DNA from: Bacillota bacterium
GTDB lineage: Bacteria; Bacillota; Negativicutes; Sporomusales; Sporomusaceae
Length of the DNA stretch: 64,000 nt
NCBI GenBank assembly: GCA_017889705.1
Contig: JAGGAB010000013.1
Span: 26,700 to 90,699, forward strand
Direction of reading: 5' to 3'
Position 1 is the first letter of the stretch. The number at the start of each line of letters is the position of its first letter. Positions 48,493 through 58,394 of this stretch are shown here, piece after piece. The position numbers and the translations under genes are program-made. Below the pieces are notes generated by a model. That model saw nothing but the letters and a program-made list of their open reading frames with translations, made no database searches and was not told where the DNA came from.

Positions 48493-48540
48493 AGCCTTGA
48501 ACACTACTGTATTTTCGGCAGTTTGTTCAAGGCTTCTTTT
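48493..48540 (+). terminator. Long hairpin terminator
   Basis: GAAGCCTTGAACA / TGTTCAAGGCTTC with a 20-base loop, followed by TTTT. Confidence 0.75.
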
Positions 48541-48705
48541 AGATGAAAAACTGGAATTGAGGTGAGTGCTGTGGTAAAATATTACTGTGAGCGACAAAAT
48601 ACGTCGTAAAATGTGACGATTTGGTCGCTAATAACTGTTCACGTGGAATCTCGGCACTAAAATTTGTGAAAGATACTATATAGACATTAGAGGGGATTGA
48701 TAATA

Positions 48706-49398
48706 GTGAAAAGGATTGTTTTATTATTTCTAAGTTTATTAATTCTGAGTTTATCTGGTACAGTAATGGCAAATGAGAAACAAGCAGTTACTATATTTTA
48801 CTGTGTTGATGATACTATCCTTCAAGCTCAGAACAGTAAAGAAGATGTAGAAAAAGGAAAAGTTGAATTTGAAAAAGCTTTTTTAGACAACTTTGACAAA
48901 AGATTTGATATAAATGGTGTTAAACGTATACACAAAATCGAAACTTCAGCAGACTTAAAGTATGATAGAGATCAGCTATATAATATTCCTGCTAACCAAG
49001 TTCCTGTTCTCGTTGAACTTAAGGTGACAGGATTAGGCACAGAAACAGATACCTATCAAAATGCATTTGGTGCAAAATCAAATATTACAGTTCCAAATGT
49101 TAATATACACTATACTGAGTACTTAGGTGAACGCATAACCGGTCACAGATATATGTTCCAAACATTTGACGGTGATTTTTCTTATCGTCCACAATCTTAC
49201 GCATTAGGAAGAGATTTATACGTAGCTAATAAAGACGATAGAACACTAGTAAAGAATTGCGTAAGAGGTTTAATTCGTGATATAGGTAAGTTTAACCCAC
49301 CAAACAAGTATGCTTACCCTGATAAATATGAAAGATATAGTCATATTTATTATGGTGATTACAAATACATTGTAGAGCATATGCAGAATAAACCATAA
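48706..49398 (+). CDS. Secreted protein of unknown function
   Basis: 230 residues from GTG 48706 (AGGGG 10 bases upstream; TTG 48697 is too close). A signal peptide of about 22 residues (IVLLFLSLLILSLSGTVMA) is followed by a soluble alpha/beta domain with one cysteine near the N-terminus (FYCVDD). Not recognised. It is AT-rich and lies between two ssrA-end repeats, so it is probably acquired cargo. Confidence 0.6.
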   Translation: MKRIVLLFLSLLILSLSGTVMANEKQAVTIFYCVDDTILQAQNSKEDVEKGKVEFEKAFLDNFDKRFDINGVKRIHKIETSADLKYDRDQLYNIPANQVPVLVELKVTGLGTETDTYQNAFGAKSNITVPNVNIHYTEYLGERITGHRYMFQTFDGDFSYRPQSYALGRDLYVANKDDRTLVKNCVRGLIRDIGKFNPPNKYAYPDKYERYSHIYYGDYKYIVEHMQNKP

Positions 49399-49502
49399 TG
49401 TCTGTATGGAATTTTTACGCATAATGAACAACACCGATATTAAACGATTCGAGGTGACGGTTCTATTGATTCGCCTCGCTAATGAAAATATAGAATAAAT
49501 AG

Positions 49503-49610
49503 GTGGATTTGCAAGGTTACGGATCGCCTCCACCACAATTTATGGATTAGTAAAACCCGCGAATCTCGCGGGTTTTTTGCTGTTCTTATGGGGTGATTAG
49601 GTGGAGGCGA
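49503..49610 (+). repeat. ssrA-end repeat unit, copy 4, with terminator and inverted end
   Basis: GTGGATTTGCAAGGTTACGG then ATCGCCTCCACCA (to 49535), the hairpin CCCGCGAATCTCGCGGG with TTTTTT, and GGTGGAGGCGA at 49600-49610, the reverse complement of the ssrA end. Same layout as the region after ssrA. Confidence 0.85.
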
Positions 49611-49683
49611 GAATTTATGAATTGTTAAGAAAGCGATAATGATATTTTAAACACAAGGAGTTTGTAGAAATTATCCCAAATAG

Positions 49684-51033
49684 TAAGGTACCGTCAAGAT
49701 TGTTTCGCAAATTTGTTTGCAGTCCTGCCTAAGAATTAATTAACCAGCAAGAAAATCCGACTCCAGGCCGGTATTTTCTAAGTGTTTCATGTTCATGTAT
49801 TTCTTACTGCCCCATTGGGTTCCGGCAACATGACGAAGCCGAGCACAGACTAGCATCAATGCTGAGTTGCCATCAGGGAAGGTGCCGACTACTCTGGTAC
49901 GGCGCCGTATTTCCCGGTTCAGACGCTCGATCACGTTGTTTGTGCGAATTCGGGTCCAATGTTCAAAAGGAAATTCTGTGTATGTCAATGTTTCCTCAAT
50001 GCCGGCTTCAAGCTTAGCGGCTGCTTCCTTTAGTTTCAGGTCTCGCAGCGACTGGGCTACCTGTTTAGCCTTCTCCCTGGCGGCAGCCTTGCATGTATAG
50101 CCTTAAGCATTTTGGCAACAACTTTGCTCTTCGAACGAGGGACAACCGAAAATACATTCCGGTAGAAGTGAACCGTGCAGCGCTGGTATTTGGCTTGAGG
50201 AAACACTTCGCCTACTGCCTCAAGCATCCCCTGGCATTTATCGCCTACGACCAGCTTTATTCCGCTTAAGCCACGGCTCTTCAGCCATTTGAAAAAATCC
50301 ATCCAGCTTTCCTTATCTTCTTTCATTCCCTCAGCAGCTCCGAGAACCTCACGGTAGCCGTCCTCGTTTACGGCGATAGCTACAAGAATACTCACGTTTT
50401 CATATTCGCCGCCCCAGTTGCGACGCAGGTAGATGCCATCGACATATATGTATGGATATTTCCCGCCTTGCAGGGGGCGGTTTCTCCAACTCTCAATGTG
50501 GACATAGGCTTTCTTGTTTAACTCACTGATGGTAGCTGGAGACACTTTCGTGCCCCACAATGCTTCAGTGATGTCTTCCACTCGCCGAACCGATACTCCA
50601 GCCAGATACATTTCGATTAAGGCCTCTTCCACGGAGCTTTCCCGGCGACGATACCGCTCGATAATGGCGGTTTCAAAGGGAATACCTTTAAGTTTGGGAA
50701 CTTTAAGGGTTACTTCTCCAGAGGTTGTCGTTAGGTTCCTGTCATAGTGGCCGGCTCGATACCCTTGTCTTGATTCAGTTCGTTCATATTTGGCTGCTTG
50801 TGTCAAATCCTTAGCTTCTTGATCGAGTAGATTGTTTAACGTTTCTTCAACACTGCTGCGGACCAACTCTTTGAGCTCTCCCTTGATGATTTCCTCGTTC
50901 AACTGTATAATTTTCTTGGACATGTTTGCATTACTCCTTTCGAGAATGGTTGTGTGGTAACTTCATTCTTCCAGAGGACTGCAAACTTGTCCTTTTTTGT
51001 TCTAATTCAATTTGCGAAACTTATTGTACCTTA
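49684..51033. mobile_element. IS256-family insertion sequence (disabled)
   Basis: About 1.35 kb. Terminal inverted repeats begin TAAGGTAC and share TTTCGCAAATT inward on both ends; TTTGCAGTCC also recurs in inverted form. A single Mutator-type transposase gene on the minus strand fills it but is frameshifted. No clear target duplication is visible at these ends. Confidence 0.8.
49740..50923 (-). pseudogene. IS256-family (Mutator) transposase, frameshifted
   Basis: The N-terminal 280 residues read from 50923 and include two catalytic aspartates (YVDGIYLRR and VVGDKCQGM). Near 50095 the frame is lost: the reading turns to RLPPGRRLNR, whereas the neighbouring frame gives the family sequence AAREKAKQVAQSLRDLK. 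The C-terminal piece (49740-49988 and upstream in that frame) has the third catalytic residue in NNVIERLNREIRRRTRVVG. Compared with relatives a few bases seem to be missing at IHA|RL. The element should not transpose by itself. Confidence 0.88.
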
Positions 51034-51220
51034 TCGAATGGATTCGTGTGTTCCAATAGACGAGTTATCACTTTAAATGTAGGAAGCAAAGGAACCCTCT
51101 CGGTGCTTGGTGCTTCCGCGGGCGGCTGTTCCAATATATCACGGCAATCCATCATATCACCGGCATTGCCGTTTTTGTATAGTTTATGATGCTGAGCATG
51201 TGTTAGTCTTCTAAATAGAT
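51034..51220. other. Spacer between the IS and the tonB cassette
   Basis: No gene or clear signal seen in about 190 bases. Confidence 0.4.
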
Positions 51221-51259
51221 AAGCCCTGCAATCAGGTCATCTCCTGATTGCAGGGCTTG
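51221..51259. terminator. Hairpin at the 3' border of the iron cassette
   Basis: AAGCCCTGCAATCAGG / CCTGATTGCAGGGCTT. Almost the same hairpin sits at 58395-58432 on the other side of the cassette. Confidence 0.7.
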
Positions 51260-51272
51260 CATACAAAGTAGA

Positions 51273-51302
51273 GTAGAAGCGCGCCATGAGGCGCGCTTCT
51301 AC
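51273..51302 (-). terminator. Hairpin after tonB
   Basis: GTAGAAGCGCGCC-ATGA-GGCGCGCTTCTAC, 15 bases past the tonB stop. A strong stem without a clear T-run in the minus direction. Confidence 0.65.
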
Positions 51303-51316
51303 TTTGACTCGCTTTC

Positions 51317-52009
51317 TTACTTTAGACGAAAGGAAATAGGCAGGCTGGTAGTGCAGTCTACGGACCGTCCGCTGGACCGGTCCTTGGCAGGAACAAACCG
51401 CCATTCCGCCACAGCCGCTATGGCGGCTTCATCCAGCATAGTATGTCCGGATGAACGGGCGACTGTAATGTCACCCGGCCGGCCATTAGCCAGGATTTGA
51501 ATTGTTAACAGCACAGTGCCTTCCAGGCCGGCTTGCCGGGCCGCTGGCGGATAGGAAGGGGTAACTTTGGATAGAATACCAGGCGCGGCAAACCCCGTGC
51601 GGCCAATACTGGTGGCCGGTGTGTCAACGCCAGCGGCAGGCTTACTTGTGACGATTGAGGTCTCAGTTGCTTGACTGGCAGGCTGGCTGACCGGAGTTTT
51701 AGCCTCCGTCATGGATAAATCACTAACTGCAACTGACGGTTCCGGTTCACTAGACGGAAGGACCGGCTGACTGGACGTAACTGCTTCATTTGGTACAACC
51801 GGCTGAATATCTGCGGGTTGTACTAAAGCAGCGATTTCAGACCGGTCAGTCGGAACACTCACCAGTTCCATCTCCAGCATCGTCTCAGCAGCAAGCGGCG
51901 GCATGGTGACTAGGCCGCTCAGCAGGCAACCGCCTGCTGCCAGCAGGAATATATGCAGGCATACCGATACTGTGAAAGCTTTAGGCCAGTGCAAGGCATA
52001 CGTCATCAA
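51317..52009 (-). CDS. tonB: TonB energy-transducing protein
   Basis: 230 residues. An N-terminal membrane anchor (about 13-35) is followed by a Pro/Ser/Thr-rich periplasmic spacer and a C-terminal TonB domain (about 150-230: PSYPPAARQAGLEGTVLLTI, WRFVPA). It passes the energy of the proton gradient from ExbB-ExbD to the outer-membrane receptor encoded in the same operon. Starts right next to the exbD stop. Confidence 0.93.
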   Translation of the reverse strand: MMTYALHWPKAFTVSVCLHIFLLAAGGCLLSGLVTMPPLAAETMLEMELVSVPTDRSEIAALVQPADIQPVVPNEAVTSSQPVLPSSEPEPSVAVSDLSMTEAKTPVSQPASQATETSIVTSKPAAGVDTPATSIGRTGFAAPGILSKVTPSYPPAARQAGLEGTVLLTIQILANGRPGDITVARSSGHTMLDEAAIAAVAEWRFVPAKDRSSGRSVDCTTSLPISFRLK

Positions 52010-52417
52010 TTACCGCTCCTTTTCTACCGCCACAGATACCTTATGTGCACCGGCTTGTTTCAGTTCATCCAGAACGGCAATTACCTGCCCATAAGGAACT
52101 TGTTTGTCGCCACGGAGCACAAAATTGTTGTCAGGCTGTTTGCCAATTTCCAGAGTAACTCTTTTTGCCAGCAGAGATAACGGAATTTCTTCCTGATTAA
52201 ACATGATATTGCCGGTTGCCAAAACCGTGATATTTATACTGCTCGGTTTGTCCTGACGGACTGCGCTGGCTTGAGGCAAATTGACAGGAATGGTATGCTG
52301 CTCAACCATGTACAGAGTACTCATCATAAAGAAAACCAGCAGAAAGAAAATAATGTCGATCATAGGGATAATCATCAATTGCGGCCGGTTTTCCACGTAA
52401 AGGCTACGCAATTTCAT
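52010..52417 (-). CDS. exbD: Biopolymer transporter ExbD/TolR
   Basis: 135 residues. One N-terminal membrane segment (about 16-38) with the essential aspartate in IPMIDIIFFLLVFFMM, then a periplasmic domain. Forms the proton-driven motor with ExbB. Its start overlaps the end of exbB by 14 bases. Confidence 0.94.
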   Translation of the reverse strand: MKLRSLYVENRPQLMIIPMIDIIFFLLVFFMMSTLYMVEQHTIPVNLPQASAVRQDKPSSINITVLATGNIMFNQEEIPLSLLAKRVTLEIGKQPDNNFVLRGDKQVPYGQVIAVLDELKQAGAHKVSVAVEKER

Positions 52418-53051
52418 GAGAATCTCTCCGTCCGGTCTTTTTAATCAGCACATAGCTAACTATCAGAGCTGCCGTCTGCTCAATATCAGTAACGACCCGG
52501 TTAGCATGGCGGGAGCATATGGCGTGAATGACCAGTGCCAGCGTAGCAACGCTAAGACCGGTGGCAGTGGCAACAAGGGCTTCCCCGACACCGCCGGTGA
52601 TGGCCATTGGCTGGCCGGACTGGACATTGAACACGCTAAAAGAATTAATCATGCCAATGACAGTACCGAGTAACCCCAGCAGTGGCGCAAGGGTGACAAC
52701 CATACTAAGCTCGTCGAGATGTTCGCGTAACCGGGCAGCGGTCAGGGTAGCTGCGCTTTCCAGGGCGTTTTCCACGTCACTTCCCCGCTGAAAGGCGGCA
52801 AGGCCGGCCTGGGCTACGATAGACAAGGCATGGGATGTTTGTTCACAGAGCTGGGCAGCTTCACTGAAACGCTGCTTTTCCAGCAGAGACTGAAGTTTTG
52901 GACGAAAAGCTGCGGTACCGGCTGATATGGTCCGATAATAGAGAAAACGTTCCACAGCAATGGTTACGACAAACAATGAGCAGGCCACCAACAGGTACAT
53001 GACCGGACCGCCTTTGTGAAATAAACTAATAATCTGATTTACGAACTCCAT
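52404..53051 (-). CDS. exbB: MotA/TolQ/ExbB proton channel protein
   Basis: 215 residues with three membrane segments; the last two carry the family motif APLLGLLGTVIGMINSF near 120 and GVGEALVATATGLSVATLAL near 155. Inner-membrane motor that drives TonB. Its start overlaps the end of the PepSY gene by 13 bases. Confidence 0.94.
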   Translation of the reverse strand: MEFVNQIISLFHKGGPVMYLLVACSLFVVTIAVERFLYYRTISAGTAAFRPKLQSLLEKQRFSEAAQLCEQTSHALSIVAQAGLAAFQRGSDVENALESAATLTAARLREHLDELSMVVTLAPLLGLLGTVIGMINSFSVFNVQSGQPMAITGGVGEALVATATGLSVATLALVIHAICSRHANRVVTDIEQTAALIVSYVLIKKTGRRDSHEIA

Positions 53052-54550
53052 CGGTTTACTCCTTTATTTATATATTTGGTAGCAAAAGCCATTCCTACTC
53101 CCAGCAGGGCCGCTGTCAGGTCAACACCTGCCGACATCCAGTCGCCACTTCGGACTGTGTTTTGCAGACCAATACTAGTGGTCAAAGCGTTAATAAATGG
53201 CAATCCAGTACAAAGTACGGCGGCAATACGCAGTTGTTCTGTCCAGGCCTGAAGGGGCGGACGCCAAAAAGCATGTAGCAGCATGCACAGCCAGACGCAG
53301 AAGAAAACTGTTATTTCGGCCTCAGCCCGGCCTTTTAGAGAAACCGGCAAAAGTCGGTTAGCCCATAAATAAGCAGCACAGGCCGTTATTAAACCGGTTA
53401 CAATTGTAATATTCAAGGCCTCAATGGCCCGGTAACCGTACTCTGCTGCCAGGCTTGCGCCGGCATAGCGGCTGCGGCGCTTAACTGTGAATAATATCAG
53501 CCCGGCAGCAATCATGGCACAACTGACTAAACCGGCTGCAAAGTAAAGCCAGGAAATGGTATAACCGCCGAATTTAGCTACATGCAAACCTGCCAAAAAA
53601 CGAAAAGCATATACATAGGGGTTCCAATTGGTATGAGTGCTGAGCAGTTGGCCGGTAACACCGTCAAAGGTTGCCCGGTCACCTACTGCTGCTATCCGGT
53701 CATTAATGCGCCGGATAAAAGTTACCGTAGCTTGCCGGTCACCCGGATTTTTTACTTGAACAAACATCACGTTATTCTTGCCAAGCTGCTCCTCCGCCAA
53801 TGGCAGCAACTGCTCCAAGGGCACCAGCGTGGCAGGCGTATTGGCACGGATAAGGTCCTGGAACTGAAAAGCATCCGCCCATATTCCTGACGGGTTCTTA
53901 TAAAGCAACTGAGGGGCAAGCGGCATTAAAAAATAGTAGGTAAGGATCATGCCGGTGTAGGTTATCATCAGCACAAACGGCAGGGTGAGCACGCCACCCA
54001 GCGTATGGGCACCAAACCAGTTCCGGCGCCAACGCAAGCGAAAAAAATCGGCAAAAACCTGTTTATGAATGACTATCCCGGATACTATGGCTGCCAGCAT
54101 AACCACGGAAGACAGGCCGACTAACCACATGCCTGCTTTGCCGCTGCTCAGATCGGTATGAAACTCGGCGAAAAAGTGACCGCCTTCCGACTGGCGCGCT
54201 TTAAGCACTTTGTCTGTCTGCGGGTCCAAATACCGTTCATGAGATTTCCTGTCTTTTTGCCAGACGATCTCCAATATTGGTGAGCGATCCTGGGGCAGAC
54301 GGATTAGCCAGCTTTCGGCTTGGGGAGCAAACAGGCGGAGTTTTTTATCTGCTGCCGTCAGTGACTGGATGGGTGTTGTTTCACTTACCCTTAATTCCGG
54401 TTTCATCCAGTAGGTCAATTCAGGTTCGAATATTGCCAAGGTTCCGGTAAGAAAAATAGCAAACAGCAGCCAGCCAAAAACCAATCCACCCCAGGTATGC
54501 AGTTCTCTCATGGACCGGATAAAGACCTTATTTGTTATTGGTTTATTCAT
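53039..54550 (-). CDS. PepSY-associated TM protein (siderophore/ferric reductase-like)
   Basis: 503 residues from ATG at 54550 (GGAGAA upstream on the minus strand); the open frame runs 37 codons further into the DUF3649 gene and is not needed. Four core membrane helices with periplasmic PepSY-like domains (RSMRELHTWGGLVFGWLLF at the start, FHTDLSSGKAGMWLVGLSS, LHVAKFGGYTISWLYF). Members of this family next to TonB receptors reduce ferric siderophores in the periplasm; here its operon position supports that role. Confidence 0.85.
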   Translation of the reverse strand: MNKPITNKVFIRSMRELHTWGGLVFGWLLFAIFLTGTLAIFEPELTYWMKPELRVSETTPIQSLTAADKKLRLFAPQAESWLIRLPQDRSPILEIVWQKDRKSHERYLDPQTDKVLKARQSEGGHFFAEFHTDLSSGKAGMWLVGLSSVVMLAAIVSGIVIHKQVFADFFRLRWRRNWFGAHTLGGVLTLPFVLMITYTGMILTYYFLMPLAPQLLYKNPSGIWADAFQFQDLIRANTPATLVPLEQLLPLAEEQLGKNNVMFVQVKNPGDRQATVTFIRRINDRIAAVGDRATFDGVTGQLLSTHTNWNPYVYAFRFLAGLHVAKFGGYTISWLYFAAGLVSCAMIAAGLILFTVKRRSRYAGASLAAEYGYRAIEALNITIVTGLITACAAYLWANRLLPVSLKGRAEAEITVFFCVWLCMLLHAFWRPPLQAWTEQLRIAAVLCTGLPFINALTTSIGLQNTVRSGDWMSAGVDLTAALLGVGMAFATKYINKGVNRWSS

Positions 54551-54561
54551 GAAGTATTCTC

Positions 54562-54891
54562 CTATTTTAGCCAGGCAGCCAGGGCGCAAAAGGAGCACAC
54601 TGCCGTCATTACGAATATGTCCTGCCAGGCACGCCAGGCAGTCGGTGCGGCGAAAGCCCACAAAAGAGCTCCAAGATGGATCAAACCGGGAAATAACGGG
54701 CTGACAAATACAACTTCAATCGGTGCTAAAGGCAGCAATAATACCAAGGCTGCCAGAGCGCTATAGGTAAGGGCATAGCCGCCAAAGATGGCGGCTAGAA
54801 CGCGCAGGATAAATGCTGCCGACTGCGGCTGGCCGGTGGCGGATAGTGCTTCTCTAATGTAACGAACGGTTTCCCCTGTAAAGAGTTGCAT
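54562..54891 (-). CDS. DUF3649-type iron uptake membrane protein
   Basis: 109 residues with three membrane segments and the GGYALTYSALAALVLLLPL motif I associate with DUF3649, a small protein found between TonB receptors and PepSY reductases in proteobacterial iron operons. Exact role unknown. Lies 14 bases after the receptor and 11 before the PepSY gene. Confidence 0.75.
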   Translation of the reverse strand: MQLFTGETVRYIREALSATGQPQSAAFILRVLAAIFGGYALTYSALAALVLLLPLAPIEVVFVSPLFPGLIHLGALLWAFAAPTAWRAWQDIFVMTAVCSFCALAAWLK

Positions 54892-54905
54892 AATCGGCCC
54901 CCAAC

Positions 54906-57152
54906 TTACAACTGCATAGTTGCCGACAGCTTAAAGGTACGAGAGCCGCCTAGGGTAACATAATTATCGCTAAAAGCACCCGACCAGTAATGCTTGTCAA
55001 ACAGGTTTTCAATGCTGGCGCGGAAGGTTACCGGGACTTTGTTGATGGTGGTTTTATACCGCGCGCCGAGGTCATAACGCACCCAGCTCGGCAATTTTTC
55101 CGTATTGGCATTGTTAAGATATTGAGTGCCGGTGTATACAGCCCGGAAGGAAAGCGTCAGATCGGGGTTCCAGGGAGTATCCCATTCCACGCCGGTATTC
55201 ATCATCCATCTGGGAGTCCCATAAGGCGTGTTGCCTTCATTCGCAGCAGTGGCTGTTCGGACCAATTCTCCTTTCAGATAGGTGACGCCGCCCAAAAGAC
55301 GCAGGTTTTTTGCCAATTCTCCGAAAGTATTCCATTCAATGCCCCGGTTTTTCTGTTCACCGTCATAGGCTTGAACATTATTGACGGTGGTTTGGCTTGG
55401 TTTGGTGATTTGAAAGAATGCAAGGGTATTGGTGAAGCGGCCACGATCCCATTTGACGCCGAGTTCGTGCTGCTTGCTTTTATACGGAGCCAGTACTTCG
55501 CCATAATTGGTATAGGCTGTATTCGTAACGGTAGTACCCGGGGACAGCGCTTCAATATAATTGGCATAAAGGGCGACCGATTCGCCCCAAGGTTTGACGA
55601 CGAGGCCGACGACCGGTGTATTCGCGCTGGACTCATAAGAGGAGGTCAGCGCATAATTGTTATTGACGTTATAACTTTTTGTTTTTACATTTTGATGACG
55701 CAGTCCCAGTGTTAACTGAACTTTGTCCTCGTCAAAGGAAAGGGTGTCGGCCACAAGCCAACTGGAAAGATCTGTTTCGCTGGTTGTTTTCGGTTTTGAC
55801 GGTGAAGATATTTGCGCCAGGTAAGAAGCAAGAGAAGTAGGATTGTAGATGTTGGTCGAAATACCTGTGTAGATATGGCCTGAATTGCTGGCTACGGAAG
55901 CGACGCCCTGTTCCTGCTCTGTGTAATTTGCAGCGAGAATCAGCTGGTGTTTGAGCGAACCGGTCTGGTAATTGCCTCGTAAGCCAAATTCAGAGGATAC
56001 AGTATCTGTCCATTGGTATTGATTGTAAAGATTAACAGAGGCATTGCCGTTAGCCAGAAAACTGCGAACATGGTTGCCGGTGAGGTACCCGGTGGAATTG
56101 CTGGCGAGTTCGCCAATGCTGGCATAAGCGGTCCAATTATTGTTGAAGTCATACTCGCCTTTAAACAGAACGGCATTGTTCCGTGAAGTGCCATAGGTTC
56201 CTTTCAGGACATTGGTCGATCCGTCCGGTGCTTTCACATAACCGTTTGCTAACTGATACATCGAGATCGAACCGTTGTCATAACTCTCCTGTGACCCGTA
56301 GGCGTCCAGAGACAGGCGCCAGCGGTCATGGCGGTAATCCAGGCCCAGTGCGCCTAATAGCCGTTCTTTGGATTGGCCGTCGGTTTCCGTGCTACCATCT
56401 TTATACACTCCGTTGAAGCGGATGCCCCATTCCTTGTTTGGGCCGAAGCGGCGTCCAATGTCAATATGGCCGCCTAACTGGGACGAGGAGGTATAGTCGG
56501 TGGTAAAGGTCGTGATGTCCTCCTCGCCGGCGCGCTTGGGCACCAGGTTTATGGCACCGCCCACCGAAGTGTTCACACCGCCATAAAGAAAAGAACTGGG
56601 GCCTTTAAGCACTTCCACCCGCTCTAAAAATTCAACAGGAACATGATTGAGAGGGGCCAGCCCCTGCATACCGTTAAAATAGAGATGTTCATAATTGACG
56701 TCTAGGCCGCGAATCGTATAATTTTCATTTATATGACCGCTGGAAGTGGTAAAACGGACAGAGGCATCATTCATGAGTACATCGGATAGGGTACTGGCCT
56801 GCTGGTCTGTGATAGTCTGGGCTGTATAACTGGTAATGGTAAACGGTGTGTCCATAAAATCTTTGTTGCCCAAAACACCAAGATTAGCTCCGCGTGCCAC
56901 TTGACCGCCGGCGTAAGCCGGTGGAAGTCGGTTATCACGCTTGGACGTCACTTTAATCTCGTCGAAGGTAAATTCCCGTTGCCCAGAAGCCTGTTCTTTC
57001 GCCGCTGTCTGTTCGCCTTCTGTTTCACCGGATGTTGTGACTGCGTTGGCTGGATCTTCGGCATAGCTAAACACCGGCGTATTCCAGAACAGACTGCTGC
57101 CAAGCAAAGCGTAGAGTAAACGCTTTTTGGCGGGAGATAACTTTTTTTGCAT
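54906..57152 (-). CDS. TonB-dependent siderophore receptor
   Basis: 748 residues. Signal peptide about 1-30, then a TonB-box-like FDEIKVTSK region, plug domain (about 90-200: TSYTAQTITDQQASTLSDVL, RVEVLKGPSSFLYGG) and a 22-strand beta-barrel ending in an aromatic-poor KLSATMQL. FhuA/FpvA-type siderophore receptors have this layout. Located in the outer membrane, so the host is diderm. Two Fur-box-like sites lie upstream. The operon order receptor-DUF3649-PepSY-exbB-exbD-tonB is typical of proteobacteria and suggests transfer. Confidence 0.92.
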   Translation of the reverse strand: MQKKLSPAKKRLLYALLGSSLFWNTPVFSYAEDPANAVTTSGETEGEQTAAKEQASGQREFTFDEIKVTSKRDNRLPPAYAGGQVARGANLGVLGNKDFMDTPFTITSYTAQTITDQQASTLSDVLMNDASVRFTTSSGHINENYTIRGLDVNYEHLYFNGMQGLAPLNHVPVEFLERVEVLKGPSSFLYGGVNTSVGGAINLVPKRAGEEDITTFTTDYTSSSQLGGHIDIGRRFGPNKEWGIRFNGVYKDGSTETDGQSKERLLGALGLDYRHDRWRLSLDAYGSQESYDNGSISMYQLANGYVKAPDGSTNVLKGTYGTSRNNAVLFKGEYDFNNNWTAYASIGELASNSTGYLTGNHVRSFLANGNASVNLYNQYQWTDTVSSEFGLRGNYQTGSLKHQLILAANYTEQEQGVASVASNSGHIYTGISTNIYNPTSLASYLAQISSPSKPKTTSETDLSSWLVADTLSFDEDKVQLTLGLRHQNVKTKSYNVNNNYALTSSYESSANTPVVGLVVKPWGESVALYANYIEALSPGTTVTNTAYTNYGEVLAPYKSKQHELGVKWDRGRFTNTLAFFQITKPSQTTVNNVQAYDGEQKNRGIEWNTFGELAKNLRLLGGVTYLKGELVRTATAANEGNTPYGTPRWMMNTGVEWDTPWNPDLTLSFRAVYTGTQYLNNANTEKLPSWVRYDLGARYKTTINKVPVTFRASIENLFDKHYWSGAFSDNYVTLGGSRTFKLSATMQL

Positions 57153-57236
57153 GTTTTGCGTCTCCTCACTTAAATAAGATTACCTGACATTAATCGTAAG
57201 TTTTGTGCGTCAGGTTATAGTTCATTAAACTACAAA

Positions 57237-57255
57237 GAAAATGATTATCACTCTC
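57237..57255 (-). promoter_or_regulatory. Fur box upstream of the receptor operon
   Basis: GAAAATGATTATCACTCTC matches the 19-base Fur consensus at 16 positions, 85 bases before the receptor start. Iron-bound Fur should repress the operon. Confidence 0.75.
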
Positions 57256-57412
57256 ATTTATCTGTGTAGATAGAATAGCAAGCCTACACCTGACGGTAAA
57301 TGGTGATTTTTCTAAATAAGCATAGACTTTTTTCAAAACTTGAACTGAACATTTTTTATTTTTATGAAACAAATTCACGGATTTATTGACATGTAAGGCA
57401 ATTATTTAATAT

Positions 57413-57431
57413 AATAATGATTATCATTATC
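57413..57431 (+). promoter_or_regulatory. Fur box upstream of the AraC regulator
   Basis: AATAATGATTATCATTATC matches the Fur consensus at 18 of 19 positions. It is between the divergent receptor and regulator genes and may control both. Confidence 0.85.
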
Positions 57432-57540
57432 ATTTATTTTTTAAAAAAAGAATACACTGGAAATCACCGGCCCAATTATCTATGAATCTGATCGGAAACA
57501 AGGCTCTGTTAGAATGTTGCCCAAAGAGAGGTACTGTTGT

Positions 57541-58365
57541 ATGCAAGTAGATATTAGCGACCTAGCTAACTATTTTTCCCGCGTTAATTTTAACGTAATT
57601 GATGTAATGAAATGGATGGTTCCCCCTGGGCAAAAACGTTTTGGTGTTTTTACACCTCCCTATTCCGGCTTGCTCTTTCCCCTAAGGGGCCGGGTGAGAA
57701 TGTATTTTGACGGCGTTCCCTATGAAATGGAGCCCGGGGAAATTGTTTATGCCGGTCCAGATCTGCCTTTGGATAAGGAAGTCCTGGGCGAAACCGAATT
57801 AGAACTTATGGTTATTCATTATGAAGTAAGCAACAACGATAAGGGTTTTCCCGGTGGCCTGCCGCATTATCAGCTTAGTTCCAGCTACAGCATCCGCCTT
57901 ATCGATCTCTTGAGCCGGTTGTTTTATATCAGTGCCAAACGGGACACTGTGTCCGTGCAGCAAACTAAAGCCCTGTTTCTTGAAATTTGGAAGGAAATCG
58001 TAGTCTGCGCCGTCAACCGGCGCGGTGATAAAGGACAGGAGCTGGTGGCGCAAGCGGTGGAATATATCAATTATTATTATATGGAACCGCTCAGCGTACC
58101 GGATCTGGCTAACCGTTATGGTTTGAACAGCAAGCAGTTTGCCTATCTGTTTAAAAAGTTTATGGGCATGGGGCCAAATGAATATCTAATTGGATGCCGT
58201 GTACGCCGCGCCAGAGAACTGTTACGCACTACGGCCTGTTCAGTGGCGGAAGTTTCCCTTTGCGTAGGCTATTCTGACCCTTATTATTTCAGCAAGTTAT
58301 TCAAAAAGCGTACCGGTGTTTGTCCCATACACTGCCGAACTTGTCAAGGGAAAAACCTTAAATAA
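57541..58365 (+). CDS. AraC-family transcriptional regulator of the iron cassette
   Basis: 274 residues from ATG 57541 (GAGAGGT 10 bases upstream; an upstream ATG at 57514 is less likely). N-terminal cupin-like sensing domain (PPYSGLLFPLRGRVRMYFDG) and C-terminal double helix-turn-helix (about 180-270: SVPDLANRYGLNSKQFAYLFKK, then SVAEVSLCVGYSDPYYFSKL). It is divergent from the receptor gene, with two Fur boxes between. By analogy with PchR/AlcR-type regulators it may respond to a siderophore. Confidence 0.88.
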   Translation: MQVDISDLANYFSRVNFNVIDVMKWMVPPGQKRFGVFTPPYSGLLFPLRGRVRMYFDGVPYEMEPGEIVYAGPDLPLDKEVLGETELELMVIHYEVSNNDKGFPGGLPHYQLSSSYSIRLIDLLSRLFYISAKRDTVSVQQTKALFLEIWKEIVVCAVNRRGDKGQELVAQAVEYINYYYMEPLSVPDLANRYGLNSKQFAYLFKKFMGMGPNEYLIGCRVRRARELLRTTACSVAEVSLCVGYSDPYYFSKLFKKRTGVCPIHCRTCQGKNLK

Positions 58366-58394
58366 TACCCCCAGTTTTATCTATTACAAATAAT

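Noticed and set aside
54551..54661. 37-codon upstream extension of the PepSY gene
   Set aside because: Overlaps the DUF3649 gene; ATG 54550 has its own GGAGAA site and starts the typical PepSY N-terminus.
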